This document shows, piece by piece, positions 18,585 through 29,060 of a DNA stretch of 64,000 nucleotides (position 1 is the stretch's first letter; every line of letters starts with the position of its first letter). The notes beneath the pieces are model-generated. The model searched no databases, was not told where the DNA came from, and saw nothing but the letters and a program-made list of their open reading frames with translations. This stretch comes from Marinobacterium sp. xm-d-530 (GTDB lineage Bacteria; Pseudomonadota; Gammaproteobacteria; Pseudomonadales; Balneatricaceae), in contig NZ_WBYM01000006.1 of NCBI RefSeq assembly GCF_013283365.1, positions 41,405-105,404 on the forward strand, read 5' to 3'. The translations under genes were made by a program, and so were the position numbers.

Positions 18585-19429
18585 CAGGCATCACTCCTTT
18601 TAAGAAACTCTGTAATTGCTTGGACCTCAAAGGGCGTCATTAGAGGCGGCGCGTGTCCAAGACCCTGTAACTGCAACAACTCCAAATCGGGCTTGTGTTC
18701 AAGCATTGCATCCACAATCTCTTGCGTCAGCAAGTCAGATGCGGTGCCGTGAATCAGCATCTGCGGGCACTCTATCACTTGCCATAATGGCATAAGATCA
18801 ATGTCTTCGTTAGAACCCAAGCGAACGTTAGTGGCAATGGCTGGGTCATAGTGAAGATGCAGGCCATCATCAGCCTGTCGTGAACCATATTGAGCCACTC
18901 GCTGCCATTGCACTTCGGATAAATCGCGAAAACTGGGGTAAGTGCGTTTGATGTGATCAATAAGCGCCTGTTGATCGGTAAACAGAGGATCTTTAACGTA
19001 GGCTGCAATGCGCTGCAGAGACGCTTTGGGTATGTGACAACCCACGTCGTTCAGAACAAGTTTTTCAATATTGGCTAGCTTCAGGCTTGCGGCAGCCATA
19101 GCCAGAATCCCACCAAGGGAGGTACCCACCCAATGGACAGGCCGGTTATCTACAGCGTTCAACACCGCACTGATAGCCGGCAGATAGCTCTCTGGACTGT
19201 ACTGCTCAGGTTGTTTCAACCAATCACTCTGACCACGTCCAGGCAGATCAATAGCAATACAAAGAAAATCATCCCTTAGCGCTTCGATCAACTCATCAAA
19301 ATCACGACTACGGCCTAACAGTCCGTGAACACAAAACAACACTTTTTTTGCCAAAGGAGAACCACTCTGCCAATAAGCGACACGATAGCCGTCACCGTCC
19401 AAATGATAGGTAGTCGATTTTAATTCCAT
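18584..19429 (-). CDS. Alpha/beta hydrolase fold protein
   Basis: 281 residues with the classic layout: oxyanion HGLLGRS near residue 35, nucleophile elbow GTSLGG (WVGTSLGGILAMA), a late acid and a C-terminal catalytic His in GLGHAPPL. Serine hydrolase chemistry is likely (esterase or C-C hydrolase); substrate unknown. No signal peptide, so cytosolic. It is the first gene of a two-gene unit with the kinase-like gene and is divergent from the RND efflux genes, with about 140 bases between the starts. Confidence 0.82.
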   Translation of the reverse strand: MELKSTTYHLDGDGYRVAYWQSGSPLAKKVLFCVHGLLGRSRDFDELIEALRDDFLCIAIDLPGRGQSDWLKQPEQYSPESYLPAISAVLNAVDNRPVHWVGTSLGGILAMAAASLKLANIEKLVLNDVGCHIPKASLQRIAAYVKDPLFTDQQALIDHIKRTYPSFRDLSEVQWQRVAQYGSRQADDGLHLHYDPAIATNVRLGSNEDIDLMPLWQVIECPQMLIHGTASDLLTQEIVDAMLEHKPDLELLQLQGLGHAPPLMTPFEVQAITEFLKRSDA

Positions 19430-19568
19430 GAAATCTCAAACGCTGGGTAAAGTTTTGTAAAATCTTGCCTGATCTCATTGAAACGGTCCAGTTTCGCTGT
19501 GCGAACGTAGATCTCAAGCGGTATACTTACTGACAATTTAATTTAACTTTGTAGGGAGAAAAGCCTCC

Positions 19569-20804
19569 GTGAAACGGTTACTGAAATGGCTTCTACCAAT
19601 CATCATTCTTGGCATCGCTATTGCTGGATTCATCTCGTTAAAATCAAGCAAACCCAAAATGCCACCCAAACCGATCACGGAACGATCTTGGAGCGTTAAT
19701 GCAATTGCCGCGTCACCTCAATCGATCGCGCCAGAGATTGAGCTCTATGCTGAAGTTGAAAACCCCCGCCAAGTGGTTCTGCGCGCCTCGATTGCTGCCG
19801 ATGTTCAATCGGTTGAAGTGCGTGAAGGGGCAACGATTAAACAGGGTGATCTACTGATTCAACTCGATACCCGCGACATCGATCTTCAAATCGCTCAACA
19901 GCGAGCCCAAATCGATGCTCTAAAAGCACAACTGTCGGCAGAACTGCTTCGTTTTGAAACCGATAAAAAGGCCTTGGCGATTGAAGAAGAGATGCTGGTG
20001 ATTGCGCAACGCTCTCAACAGCGCCAACTTAACTTATCAGGTAAAAAACTCGCCAGCCAAGAGCAGCTTGATACCGCTGAGATGAACACCCAACAACGTC
20101 AATTGAGCCTTGTAACTCGCAAGCAGTCTTTGGCGGACCACCCCAACCGCGTTGCGCAACTCAGAGCATCGATTGCCCAGTCACAGGCTCAATTAGATAA
20201 ATCTCTGCTTGATCGTGAACGTGCTTTCGTAAAAGCACCTTTCGATGGTCGTGCAACCAAAATTTCAATTGCCGTCGGTGACCGCCTAAGAGCCAATGAT
20301 GCGCTTGCCTCTGTCTATCCGAACTCAGATCTTGAAGTTCGTGCTCAACTACCTAGCCGTGCGCTAGCACTTATTAAGAGTCAATCGTCACTCGCTGACC
20401 TTGAGGCTGTCGCAAAGATTGATGGTCAGCAGTTCGAACTTGAACTTGATCGTCTCAGTGCCGAAGTTGCGACTGGATCGACCGGTGTGGATGGCCTGTT
20501 CCGTTTTGTCGATTCTGACTACCTACCCGAGCCTGGTCGCACCATCAGCGTTGCACTGACGCTACCAGAGCTGAATGATGTCATCGCACTGCCGCCAGTG
20601 GCGCTTTACGGCACGGATCGCATCTATCGTGTCACCGACTCTCGACTCGAAGCGGTCACAGTCAACCACCTCGGTTATCGAACTAACTCAGATGAGAAGC
20701 GTGAGATTTTGATCAAAAGCGATCAGCTCAACGCCGGTGATAAAATCATTACAACCCAGCTACCCAACGCGGTCAGCGGCATGTTGGTTGAGGTGAAACA
20801 GTGA
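19569..20804 (+). CDS. RND efflux periplasmic adaptor (membrane fusion protein)
   Basis: 411-residue HlyD/AcrA-type adaptor that bridges an RND pump and an outer-membrane channel. One N-terminal membrane anchor (about residues 7-24) is followed by a lipoyl half-motif (LRASIAADVQSVEVREG), a long alpha-hairpin (about 110-215, rich in Gln and Ala) and a beta-barrel (FVKAPFDGRATKISIAVGDRL). The start is GTG 19569 after GGGAG. Its GTGA-type junction overlaps the pump gene by four bases, so the two are made together. No regulator or TolC-like gene is adjacent. Confidence 0.9.
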   Translation: MKRLLKWLLPIIILGIAIAGFISLKSSKPKMPPKPITERSWSVNAIAASPQSIAPEIELYAEVENPRQVVLRASIAADVQSVEVREGATIKQGDLLIQLDTRDIDLQIAQQRAQIDALKAQLSAELLRFETDKKALAIEEEMLVIAQRSQQRQLNLSGKKLASQEQLDTAEMNTQQRQLSLVTRKQSLADHPNRVAQLRASIAQSQAQLDKSLLDRERAFVKAPFDGRATKISIAVGDRLRANDALASVYPNSDLEVRAQLPSRALALIKSQSSLADLEAVAKIDGQQFELELDRLSAEVATGSTGVDGLFRFVDSDYLPEPGRTISVALTLPELNDVIALPPVALYGTDRIYRVTDSRLEAVTVNHLGYRTNSDEKREILIKSDQLNAGDKIITTQLPNAVSGMLVEVKQ

Positions 20805-23800
20805 GTCAGGCTACCGGTCTAAAAGGGTTTGTCAGCCTATTTACGACCCACCGGGTTGCGGCAAACCTGTTAATGATATTGATGTTGGCAGCCGGTCTTT
20901 TGGGCCTTAACCGTCTTAACATCCAGTTCTTCCCAACCTTTGAGCTCGATATTATCAACATAACCGTTCCCTGGAGCGGTGCCAGTGCTGAGGATGTGCA
21001 GACCTCTATCGTGGTTCCTGTAGAGGAGGAGCTTCGTGCGCTTGAGGGGATCAAAAAGCTCTCGGCCATTTCACGTGATGGCAGCGCCGTTTTTCGTCTA
21101 GAGATTGAAGATGGTACCGATGTAGATTACACCCTATCAGAGGCAAAGCAGAAGATGGATGCTGCACGTTCAGCACTGCCTTCTGATGCAGAAGACGCTG
21201 TTGTACAGCTACTGACGCGATACGACAACATTGCTGATCTTATCGTCACCAGTGATCGCGCCTCTCTTGAAGAGCTAAGAACTCTCGCGCGCACCTACGA
21301 GCAGCAACTTCTTCAGAGTGGCATTCGTAAAATCGATTTTACCGGCATGCCTGAGCAAGAAATTGCTATCCAATTCAGTCCAGACAACCTTAATCAACTA
21401 GGCCTTACGCTGAGCGATATTTCGGGATTAATTCGCCAACGCTCAGTTGACCTACCTGCTGGCGTTGCAGCACAGGATGATGGCGCTCGAAGAATTCGCA
21501 GTTTAGGCCAACAACGCGATGTTACCGGCTTTGAAGAGCTACCTCTGATCACTGCAGGCCAAGGCAAACTGGTTCGCCTTGGCGATATCGCGTTGATCGA
21601 GCAGCGTGACAAAGAGGATCAAGTACGCCTCTACCATGAAGGTAACCCAGCAATTGTTCTAAGCCTGAAACGAACGGAATCAGAGAACAGCTTAAAGACG
21701 GCCAATCTGTTTAACACTTGGCTGGAAGAGACCCGCCCTACTCTGCCAGAAGGCGTTGAACTGCTGACCTACAATGAGCAGTGGACACTGATCAAAGACC
21801 GTATCGATCTTCTTATCGAAAACGGTGCGAGCGGCTTGGTTCTAGTTGTCTTGATTCTATTCCTCTTCCTAAACGGCCGTGTCGCGTTCTGGGTGACCAT
21901 TGGTATTCCAACTTCCTTTATGGCGACCCTAGCGGTGCTCTACTTAGTAGGCGGCTCGATCAATATGATTTCGCTGTTTGCACTGATCATGGCTCTGGGC
22001 ATCATTGTCGATGATGCGATTGTCGTTGGTGAAGATACCCTCGCACATGCTCAGATGGGAGAGAGCTCTCGACGTGCCGCTGTTGGTGGCGCGCTTCGAA
22101 TGCTCGCTCCTGTGACCGCCTCATCGATGACCACCATCGCGGCCTTTCTGCCACTGATGATGATCGGCGGTATCATTGGCAACATTCTGTTTGATATCCC
22201 GCTGGTGATCATCTGCGTCATCATCGCCTCGCTGGTTGAGAGCTTCTTGGTGTTACCAGGCCACCTCCACCACTCATTAGCACGAGGGGATGCAGCCCAC
22301 CCATCGAAAATCCGAATCAAGCTGGATAATGGGTTTAACTACTTCCGAGACCGCATCTTCAGACGTTTCGTTGAAACGGCAATCAACTATCGTTGGGCAT
22401 CCATTGCAACCGGTGTCGGTGTACTGATCTTTGCTGTGGGCCTACTTCTCGGTGGTCGAATTCAATTCACCTTTTTCCCAAGTACCGACCAAGACACCTT
22501 CTCGATCAACACTCAGTTTGTCTCTGGTACCAGTGGTGATCAGGTCAGTGAGTTTCTCTTCTACATCGAAGATCAACTTCACAAAACAGATCAAGAGCTG
22601 GGTGGTGGCATTCTTAAGTTCGCGCTTATTCGCCAAAACATCTCCCAACCATCACGTAATGCGTCGCCTAAACGCGGTGATATTTATGGGTCGATTCAGG
22701 TCGAGCTTACCCCAGGGGACAACCGAGAGGTCTCGACTAAAGCCTTTACAAGAGCTCTGCGCAAAAACATTGAGCAACCTGCCGGCCTAGAGCGCTTATC
22801 GATCGATGTCGATCGAGGTGGCCCTCCAGGTAAACCGGTTGAAGTTCAACTCACCGGCAGCAATATCAACCTGTTGAAACAAGCCTCACTTGAGCTCCAA
22901 GAGAAGCTGAAGGTTTATAACGGGCTCAGTAATATCGATGATGACCTCCCGTTTGGTACTTCTCAGCTAATCTACACCCTGACTCCGGCTGGTGAAGCGG
23001 CAGGTTTAAGACTTGAGCAGGTTGGACGTCAGTTAAGAGCTGCCTTTGATGGCCAAGAGGTACAGAGCTACTTTGAGGGCCGTGATGAGATCAGTGTGCG
23101 CGTTCAGATGCTCGATGAGCAGAAGAATCAACTAAGCTCGCTCAGTCAGCTACCGATCGTGTTACCGGATGGCCGAGTGACACCGGTATCCAACGTCGTC
23201 AACTTCACCGCACGTCAGGGTTTCGATTCACTTCAACGTATCGATGGTCTTCTGTCGATCAACGTATCGGCTGACCTTGATGAGAGCGCCAACAATGCCA
23301 ATGAGATCATCGCTGACCTGCAACAGAAGGTGATGCCTGAGATCCTTGGTAAGTATGGAGTTGATTCGAGCTTTGAGGGTAAAAACCGTGATCAACGCGA
23401 AACCCTGGGTGATATGAAAACCGGCCTAGTCATTGCATTGGTGCTGATCTACGTGATTCTGGCTTGGGTATTTGGTTCCTACAGCTGGCCAATCACGATC
23501 ATGCTGACCATTCCGCTTGGATTAACCGGCGCCCTATTGGGACACTGGGTGTTAGGACTGGATCTGACCATCCTGTCACTGTTTGGCTTCTTCGGTCTTT
23601 CCGGGATCGTGATCAATGACTCAATCGTCTTGGTGACGTTCTACAAGAAGTTACGTGAACAGGGTATGGCGATTAAAGAGGCGGCTATTGAAGCCTCCTG
23701 CCAGCGCCTGCGTGCCGTGCTGCTAACATCACTAACAACCATTGGCGGCCTGACACCCATCCTATTTGAAACCTCCATTCAAGCTCAGTTCTTGATCCCA

Positions 23801-23944
23801 ATGGCGGCTGCCATCGTATTTGGATTAGGTTATGGCACCTTGTTAATACTGGTTGTGGTTCCATCCCTGCTGACACTGATCGAAGGGGGTCGGGAGAAGC
23901 TAGGAATGAAACCGATCAGCTCTTACTCGGTCGATACACCTTAA
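20801..23944 (+). CDS. RND family efflux permease
   Basis: 1047-residue inner-membrane proton-driven pump of the AcrB/hydrophobe type. The usual pattern of twelve membrane segments and two large periplasmic loops is visible. TM4 carries the proton-relay segment GIIVDDAIVVGED with the paired aspartates, and the TM10-11 region has FFGLSGIVINDSIVLV. The start is GTG 20801. With the adaptor it would form a tripartite system if a TolC homologue exists elsewhere. Substrate range cannot be told from sequence. Confidence 0.92.
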   Translation: MSQATGLKGFVSLFTTHRVAANLLMILMLAAGLLGLNRLNIQFFPTFELDIINITVPWSGASAEDVQTSIVVPVEEELRALEGIKKLSAISRDGSAVFRLEIEDGTDVDYTLSEAKQKMDAARSALPSDAEDAVVQLLTRYDNIADLIVTSDRASLEELRTLARTYEQQLLQSGIRKIDFTGMPEQEIAIQFSPDNLNQLGLTLSDISGLIRQRSVDLPAGVAAQDDGARRIRSLGQQRDVTGFEELPLITAGQGKLVRLGDIALIEQRDKEDQVRLYHEGNPAIVLSLKRTESENSLKTANLFNTWLEETRPTLPEGVELLTYNEQWTLIKDRIDLLIENGASGLVLVVLILFLFLNGRVAFWVTIGIPTSFMATLAVLYLVGGSINMISLFALIMALGIIVDDAIVVGEDTLAHAQMGESSRRAAVGGALRMLAPVTASSMTTIAAFLPLMMIGGIIGNILFDIPLVIICVIIASLVESFLVLPGHLHHSLARGDAAHPSKIRIKLDNGFNYFRDRIFRRFVETAINYRWASIATGVGVLIFAVGLLLGGRIQFTFFPSTDQDTFSINTQFVSGTSGDQVSEFLFYIEDQLHKTDQELGGGILKFALIRQNISQPSRNASPKRGDIYGSIQVELTPGDNREVSTKAFTRALRKNIEQPAGLERLSIDVDRGGPPGKPVEVQLTGSNINLLKQASLELQEKLKVYNGLSNIDDDLPFGTSQLIYTLTPAGEAAGLRLEQVGRQLRAAFDGQEVQSYFEGRDEISVRVQMLDEQKNQLSSLSQLPIVLPDGRVTPVSNVVNFTARQGFDSLQRIDGLLSINVSADLDESANNANEIIADLQQKVMPEILGKYGVDSSFEGKNRDQRETLGDMKTGLVIALVLIYVILAWVFGSYSWPITIMLTIPLGLTGALLGHWVLGLDLTILSLFGFFGLSGIVINDSIVLVTFYKKLREQGMAIKEAAIEASCQRLRAVLLTSLTTIGGLTPILFETSIQAQFLIPMAAAIVFGLGYGTLLILVVVPSLLTLIEGGREKLGMKPISSYSVDTP

Positions 23945-23965
23945 AGCAAATTACGACCTGTGTTC

Positions 23966-24000
23966 TAAGGCGGCGATCCATTTATTGGATCGCCGCCTTA
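23966..24000. other. 15-bp perfect stem-loop after the RND operon, no U-run
   Basis: TAAGGCGGCGATCCA (23966-23980) pairs perfectly with TGGATCGCCGCCTTA (23986-24000) over a five-base TTTAT loop. No T-run follows on either side, so it is not a canonical intrinsic terminator; it may stabilise the mRNA 3' end. Confidence 0.6.
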
Positions 24001-24060
24001 CGTTATACTGTCGCACCCATTTTTAATGACTAGAGCGCTTGGTCGCTTGAGACACTGTTT

Positions 24061-25260
24061 ATGAATCGAGATCTTTCGTTACTACAGCCTTATCCTTTTG
24101 AAAAACTGGCAAAGCTATTGGGCGGTCTAAGACCACCTCAAGAGATGGAGCACATCTCATTGGGCATCGGTGAACCGAAACACCCTGCCCCTGAGTGTGT
24201 GACTAAGGTGTTAAACGAAACCGTCGATCTTGTTGCAAACTACCCAACGACCAAAGGCAGTGCCGAGCTTCGCGATACGATTGCCGCTTGGGCCACACGA
24301 CGCTTCAAACTGAAGAGCGATAGCCTAACTGGAGAGCAGAACGTGCTACCGGTAATGGGTACTCGTGAAGCGATCTTTGCTTTCACTCAGTGTGCAGTCG
24401 ATCGCAAACCAGGGGCTTTGGTACTATCACCAGATCCCTTCTACCAGATCTATGAAGGGGCCGCTTACCTAGCGGGAGCAGAGCCTTACTTCTTACCCAC
24501 TTTGGCTGAAAATGGGTTTATTCCAGATTACGACTCGATCACTGATGATATTTGGGAACGTTGTGAGCTGCTATTTATCTGTTCACCCAACAACCCAAGC
24601 GGTTCAGTCCACTCTGCAGAGACCATCAAAAAGCTGATTGCGCTAGCGGATAAATTCAACTTTATCCTAGCCTCTGATGAGTGCTATTCCGAGATCTATT
24701 TTGACGAAGCGAACCCACCCGTAGGTCTCCTAGAGGTCTGTGCGCAACTTGGCCGTCACGATTACAAAAATTGTGTCGTATTCCACAGTCTCTCAAAACG
24801 TTCCAACCTGCCTGGACTTCGCTCAGGTTTTATCGCCGGTGATGCCGCTCTAATCAAGCCGTTCCTGTTGTTCCGCACCTACCATGGATGTGCGATGCCA
24901 CTTCAGGTTCAGAAAGGCTCCATTGCTGCTTGGAATGATGAGACTCACGTCCAAGATAACCGTGAACAGTACCGTCAGAAATTTGCGGCCGTTCTTGAGA
25001 TTCTTGCACCGGTTATGGATGTCAAAATGCCGGATGCTAGCTTCTACCTTTGGGCGAAGACACCGATCGATGACGACGCTTTTACCGCAGGACTGTTTGA
25101 ACAACAAAACCTAACAGTGCTACCCGGTCGTTACCTATCGCGTGAAACCGATGCAGGTCTCTACCCTGGTGCCGGTTATGTTCGTATGGCACTGGTAGCA
25201 ACGGTTGAAGAGTGTGTCGAAGCGGCTTGGCGAATTCGCCGTTACATCGAGTCGCTGTAA
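24061..25260 (+). CDS. dapC: Succinyldiaminopimelate transaminase (DapC-type)
   Basis: PLP-dependent class I/II aminotransferase of 399 residues, converting N-succinyl-2-amino-6-ketopimelate to N-succinyl-L,L-diaminopimelate. The fold-type I signature is visible: SPNNPSG, a conserved SDECYSEI, and the PLP lysine in SLSKRSNLPGLRSG. The succinyl-specific assignment rests on context, with dapD and dapE immediately downstream (and the ArsC-like gene between), an arrangement typical of gammaproteobacteria. ATG 24061 has no obvious ribosome site, but the N-terminus MNRDLSLLQPYPFEKL fits relatives. Confidence 0.9.
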   Translation: MNRDLSLLQPYPFEKLAKLLGGLRPPQEMEHISLGIGEPKHPAPECVTKVLNETVDLVANYPTTKGSAELRDTIAAWATRRFKLKSDSLTGEQNVLPVMGTREAIFAFTQCAVDRKPGALVLSPDPFYQIYEGAAYLAGAEPYFLPTLAENGFIPDYDSITDDIWERCELLFICSPNNPSGSVHSAETIKKLIALADKFNFILASDECYSEIYFDEANPPVGLLEVCAQLGRHDYKNCVVFHSLSKRSNLPGLRSGFIAGDAALIKPFLLFRTYHGCAMPLQVQKGSIAAWNDETHVQDNREQYRQKFAAVLEILAPVMDVKMPDASFYLWAKTPIDDDAFTAGLFEQQNLTVLPGRYLSRETDAGLYPGAGYVRMALVATVEECVEAAWRIRRYIESL

Positions 25261-25268
25261 GGATGGCT

Positions 25269-25610
25269 ATGAACCTTTACGGCATTCCAAACTGCGACAC
25301 GGTAAAAAAAGCGCGCAAGTGGCTCACTGATCAGGGTGTGGAGTTTACCTTCATCGACTTTAAAAAGAGCCCACCCACCGTTGAACAGATTAAGCAGTGG
25401 GTTGACGCGGCCGGTATTGAGGTTGTCCTAAACAAACGCGGTACAACCTGGCGCAAGTTGGACGATGCCACAAAAGCGATTACAGATGAGTCTGTATTGA
25501 TCAATTTGATGAGCGAACAGCCCAGCATGATCAAACGCCCAATTTTTGAATTCAATGGTCAGATTGAGGTCGGTTTTACCCCTGATACTCAATCGGCATT
25601 AACGATTTAA
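25269..25610 (+). CDS. ArsC/YffB (Spx-like) family protein
   Basis: 113-residue thioredoxin-fold protein of the arsenate reductase/YffB family. It begins MNLYGIPNCDTVKKARKWL; the N-terminal Cys in the PNCDT loop is the active-site position. A following RPIFEFNG region, with the Arg in KRPI, matches the family. A reductant-dependent thiol role is known for relatives, and arsenate specificity is not implied. I start at ATG 25269 with AAGGAT upstream; ATG 25263 is in frame but leaves no room for a ribosome site. Lies between dapC and dapD in the same operon. Confidence 0.82.
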   Translation: MNLYGIPNCDTVKKARKWLTDQGVEFTFIDFKKSPPTVEQIKQWVDAAGIEVVLNKRGTTWRKLDDATKAITDESVLINLMSEQPSMIKRPIFEFNGQIEVGFTPDTQSALTI

Positions 25611-25625
25611 CACGAGGATATAGAG

Positions 25626-26657
25626 ATGACTAATTTTGCATTTGGCCTAGGTGTAGGTACTAAATCAGCGGCTGGCGACTTGCTAGAGGTCTACTACAAC
25701 CAACCACTGCTTAATGCAGACTCAGCACTGGTTAATGCTGCAGGTAAAGCCGTGGGTTACACCGGTGGCAACGCTGCGATCGAGGTAGATGCCGCTCAGC
25801 TAAAAGCTCTAGAGGCTGCATTTTTGAGCGTTGGCGCTGAAGATCAAGCCGAGATTGTCGAGGTTCTTGAAGGAACCGCACAGCCCGTCATCTTGACAAT
25901 CCTTGAATCTGACGATGCACCAACGACCACGGCTGAAGTCTACCTTAAGCTGTCATTGATCTCGCACCGTCTCGTTAAGCCTCACGGCCAGAACCTAACC
26001 GGTATCTTTGGTCTGCTACCGAACATCGCCTGGACGAACGAAGGTCCAATCGCGGTCGATGAGCTCTCTAAGCGCCAGCTAGCCGCTCGTGCACAGGGTC
26101 GCATGCTTCACGTTCACTCAGTCGACAAGTTCCCACAGATGGCGAACTACGTTGTGCCAACGGGTGTTCGTATCGGTGCCGCATCTCGAATCCGCCTAGG
26201 TGCTCACGTAGGTGAAGGCACCACTGTTATGCACGAAGGCTTCATCAACTTCAACGCAGGCACTATGGGTGTCAGCATGGTTGAAGGTCGTATCTCTGCC
26301 GGCGTCGTCGTAGGAAACGGCTCAGACCTAGGCGGTGGTTGTTCGACTATGGGCACTCTCTCTGGCGGCAACAATGTCATCATCTCTGTTGGTGAGAACG
26401 CACTGCTAGGTGCCAATGCAGGTCTAGGCATTCCACTAGGGGATCGCTGCACACTGGAAGCGGGCCTCTATGTAACAGGCGGCTCGAAAGTGACCATTCT
26501 TGATGACCAAAACAACGAAGTAACCACGGTTAAAGCGTCTGAACTGGCTGGCAAGTCGGATCTACTGTTCCGTCGTAACTCACAAAACGGCCGTATCGAA
26601 GTTAAAACAAACAAGTCAGCAATTGAGTTGAATGAAGAGCTACACGCTCACAACTAA
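25626..26657 (+). CDS. dapD: Tetrahydrodipicolinate N-succinyltransferase
   Basis: Catalyses the succinyl-CoA-dependent step opening tetrahydrodipicolinate in lysine and diaminopimelate synthesis. 343 residues. The C-terminal half has the hexapeptide-repeat left-handed beta-helix (GAASRIRLGAHVGEGTTV, GVVVGNGSDLGGG, NALLGANAGLGIPLGDR), matching the longer DapD type found in pseudomonads and marine relatives. A GAGG site precedes ATG 25626. Operon with dapC and dapE. Confidence 0.94.
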   Translation: MTNFAFGLGVGTKSAAGDLLEVYYNQPLLNADSALVNAAGKAVGYTGGNAAIEVDAAQLKALEAAFLSVGAEDQAEIVEVLEGTAQPVILTILESDDAPTTTAEVYLKLSLISHRLVKPHGQNLTGIFGLLPNIAWTNEGPIAVDELSKRQLAARAQGRMLHVHSVDKFPQMANYVVPTGVRIGAASRIRLGAHVGEGTTVMHEGFINFNAGTMGVSMVEGRISAGVVVGNGSDLGGGCSTMGTLSGGNNVIISVGENALLGANAGLGIPLGDRCTLEAGLYVTGGSKVTILDDQNNEVTTVKASELAGKSDLLFRRNSQNGRIEVKTNKSAIELNEELHAHN

Positions 26658-26680
26658 TCCTGAAAGACAAAGGTAGATAG

Positions 26681-27826
<1,146 letters not shown>

Positions 27827-27827
27827 C

Positions 27828-28637
27828 ATGGAGCTGATCTGCCCTGTCTGTCAGGAGCGACTATCACTCAACGAGCAAAAGAAAACGCTCCGATGTGATA
27901 ACAATCACAGCTTTGATCGAGCCAAACAAGGCTACTGGAACCTGCTTTTAGTGCAAAACAAACGCAGTAAGGATCCTGGTGACAACCCCGAGATGATTGC
28001 TGCGCGAAGTGACTTCTTGAATGCCGGCTATTACGCCCCAGTCTCAGACACTTTGAACGAACTAGCTCGGCAATATACTGACACCCACCCAAGCGTTATC
28101 GATTTAGGCTGCGGCGAAGGCTACTACACCCTCGCACTGCAAAACACCTTAGATCAGGCCGAGATTCTAGGCTTAGATATTTCCAAACACGCCATCAAAG
28201 CGGCCTGCAAACGCTCGAAGTCAATCACCTGGGTGGTTGGATCATCAGCTAACATCCCAACAGAGAATCACAGCTTAGATCTCGCTGTCATCGTATTCAG
28301 CCGCATACTCGGCGAGCCTATCGCAAACGCCCTGAAAGAAGATGGACACTTAATCATTGCCTATCCAGGCGAGCGCCACCTCTACTCACTGCGCGAAGCG
28401 ATCTACGATGAGGTGCGAGAAACCGACTCTTCACCCGAAAGCGCTTTAGGTACACAGTTCGAACGCATTGATGAGCGACGTGTTCATTTTGAGATTGAAC
28501 TCACCTCACGCGACGCACTGCATAACCTATTTATGATGACCCCCCACGGCCAACGCGCAGCAAAACAGCTGGCTGATTATCAACAATTCACGACCGAAGT
28601 GGATATTCATCTCGCAGTTTTCAAGAAAAGCGCCTAA
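27828..28637 (+). CDS. rlmA: 23S rRNA (guanine-N1) methyltransferase RlmA
   Basis: SAM-dependent methyltransferase modifying G745 in 23S rRNA helix 35. 269 residues. The N-terminal zinc finger CPVC...C..NHSFDRAKQGYWNLL and the SAM-binding motif VIDLGCGEGYYT are both present, in the order used by RlmA. Follows dapE by one base, so it is probably in the same transcript, although functionally unrelated. Confidence 0.88.
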   Translation: MELICPVCQERLSLNEQKKTLRCDNNHSFDRAKQGYWNLLLVQNKRSKDPGDNPEMIAARSDFLNAGYYAPVSDTLNELARQYTDTHPSVIDLGCGEGYYTLALQNTLDQAEILGLDISKHAIKAACKRSKSITWVVGSSANIPTENHSLDLAVIVFSRILGEPIANALKEDGHLIIAYPGERHLYSLREAIYDEVRETDSSPESALGTQFERIDERRVHFEIELTSRDALHNLFMMTPHGQRAAKQLADYQQFTTEVDIHLAVFKKSA

Positions 28638-28676
28638 ATTACCCCTATACCCTGTCATTCGCGTTAAGGAACAGTG

Positions 28677-29060
28677 ATGAGCGAGCAACGCCACCCCGAC
28701 ATCGAGGTCTACGTCAAAGAGCGCACAGCCCAACAGATCCTAGAGTGGGTCCAAACACTCGGCACCCTGACAACCGATAAGAGCACTAAAGAGTCGATAA
28801 AATCTAAGCTCCTCATCGGCGATGTTGAAATCCCCGTTTTGATTCAACAGCGTGTTATCGGTAAAGCGTGGAGCTCTGTTTGGTTTGATAGCAGCGAGAC
28901 ACCCTGGGCAACCGATCTCGAATGTGCGCATCAAATCGCGAAAGAGATGGAGACTCAAACTCGCTGTATCGCCTCCGGCTGGCAAGAGGGAGATGAGCCC
29001 GATGAGTGGTATAAAGTCCACCAGGGGGTCGAGGAGAAAATTGTATGGAATACGAACTAA
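28677..29060 (+). CDS. Conserved hypothetical protein (127 residues)
   Basis: Acidic, soluble 127-residue protein with no signal, membrane segment or motif I recognise. A Trp-rich middle (AWSSVWFDSSETPWATDLECA) and a tail ending EKIVWNTN are the only distinctive parts. ATG 28677 is preferred over GTG 28674 because AAGGA sits six bases before it. It overlaps the start of zntB by sixteen bases, which suggests translation is coupled to that transporter; the link may matter for function. Confidence 0.6.
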   Translation: MSEQRHPDIEVYVKERTAQQILEWVQTLGTLTTDKSTKESIKSKLLIGDVEIPVLIQQRVIGKAWSSVWFDSSETPWATDLECAHQIAKEMETQTRCIASGWQEGDEPDEWYKVHQGVEEKIVWNTN

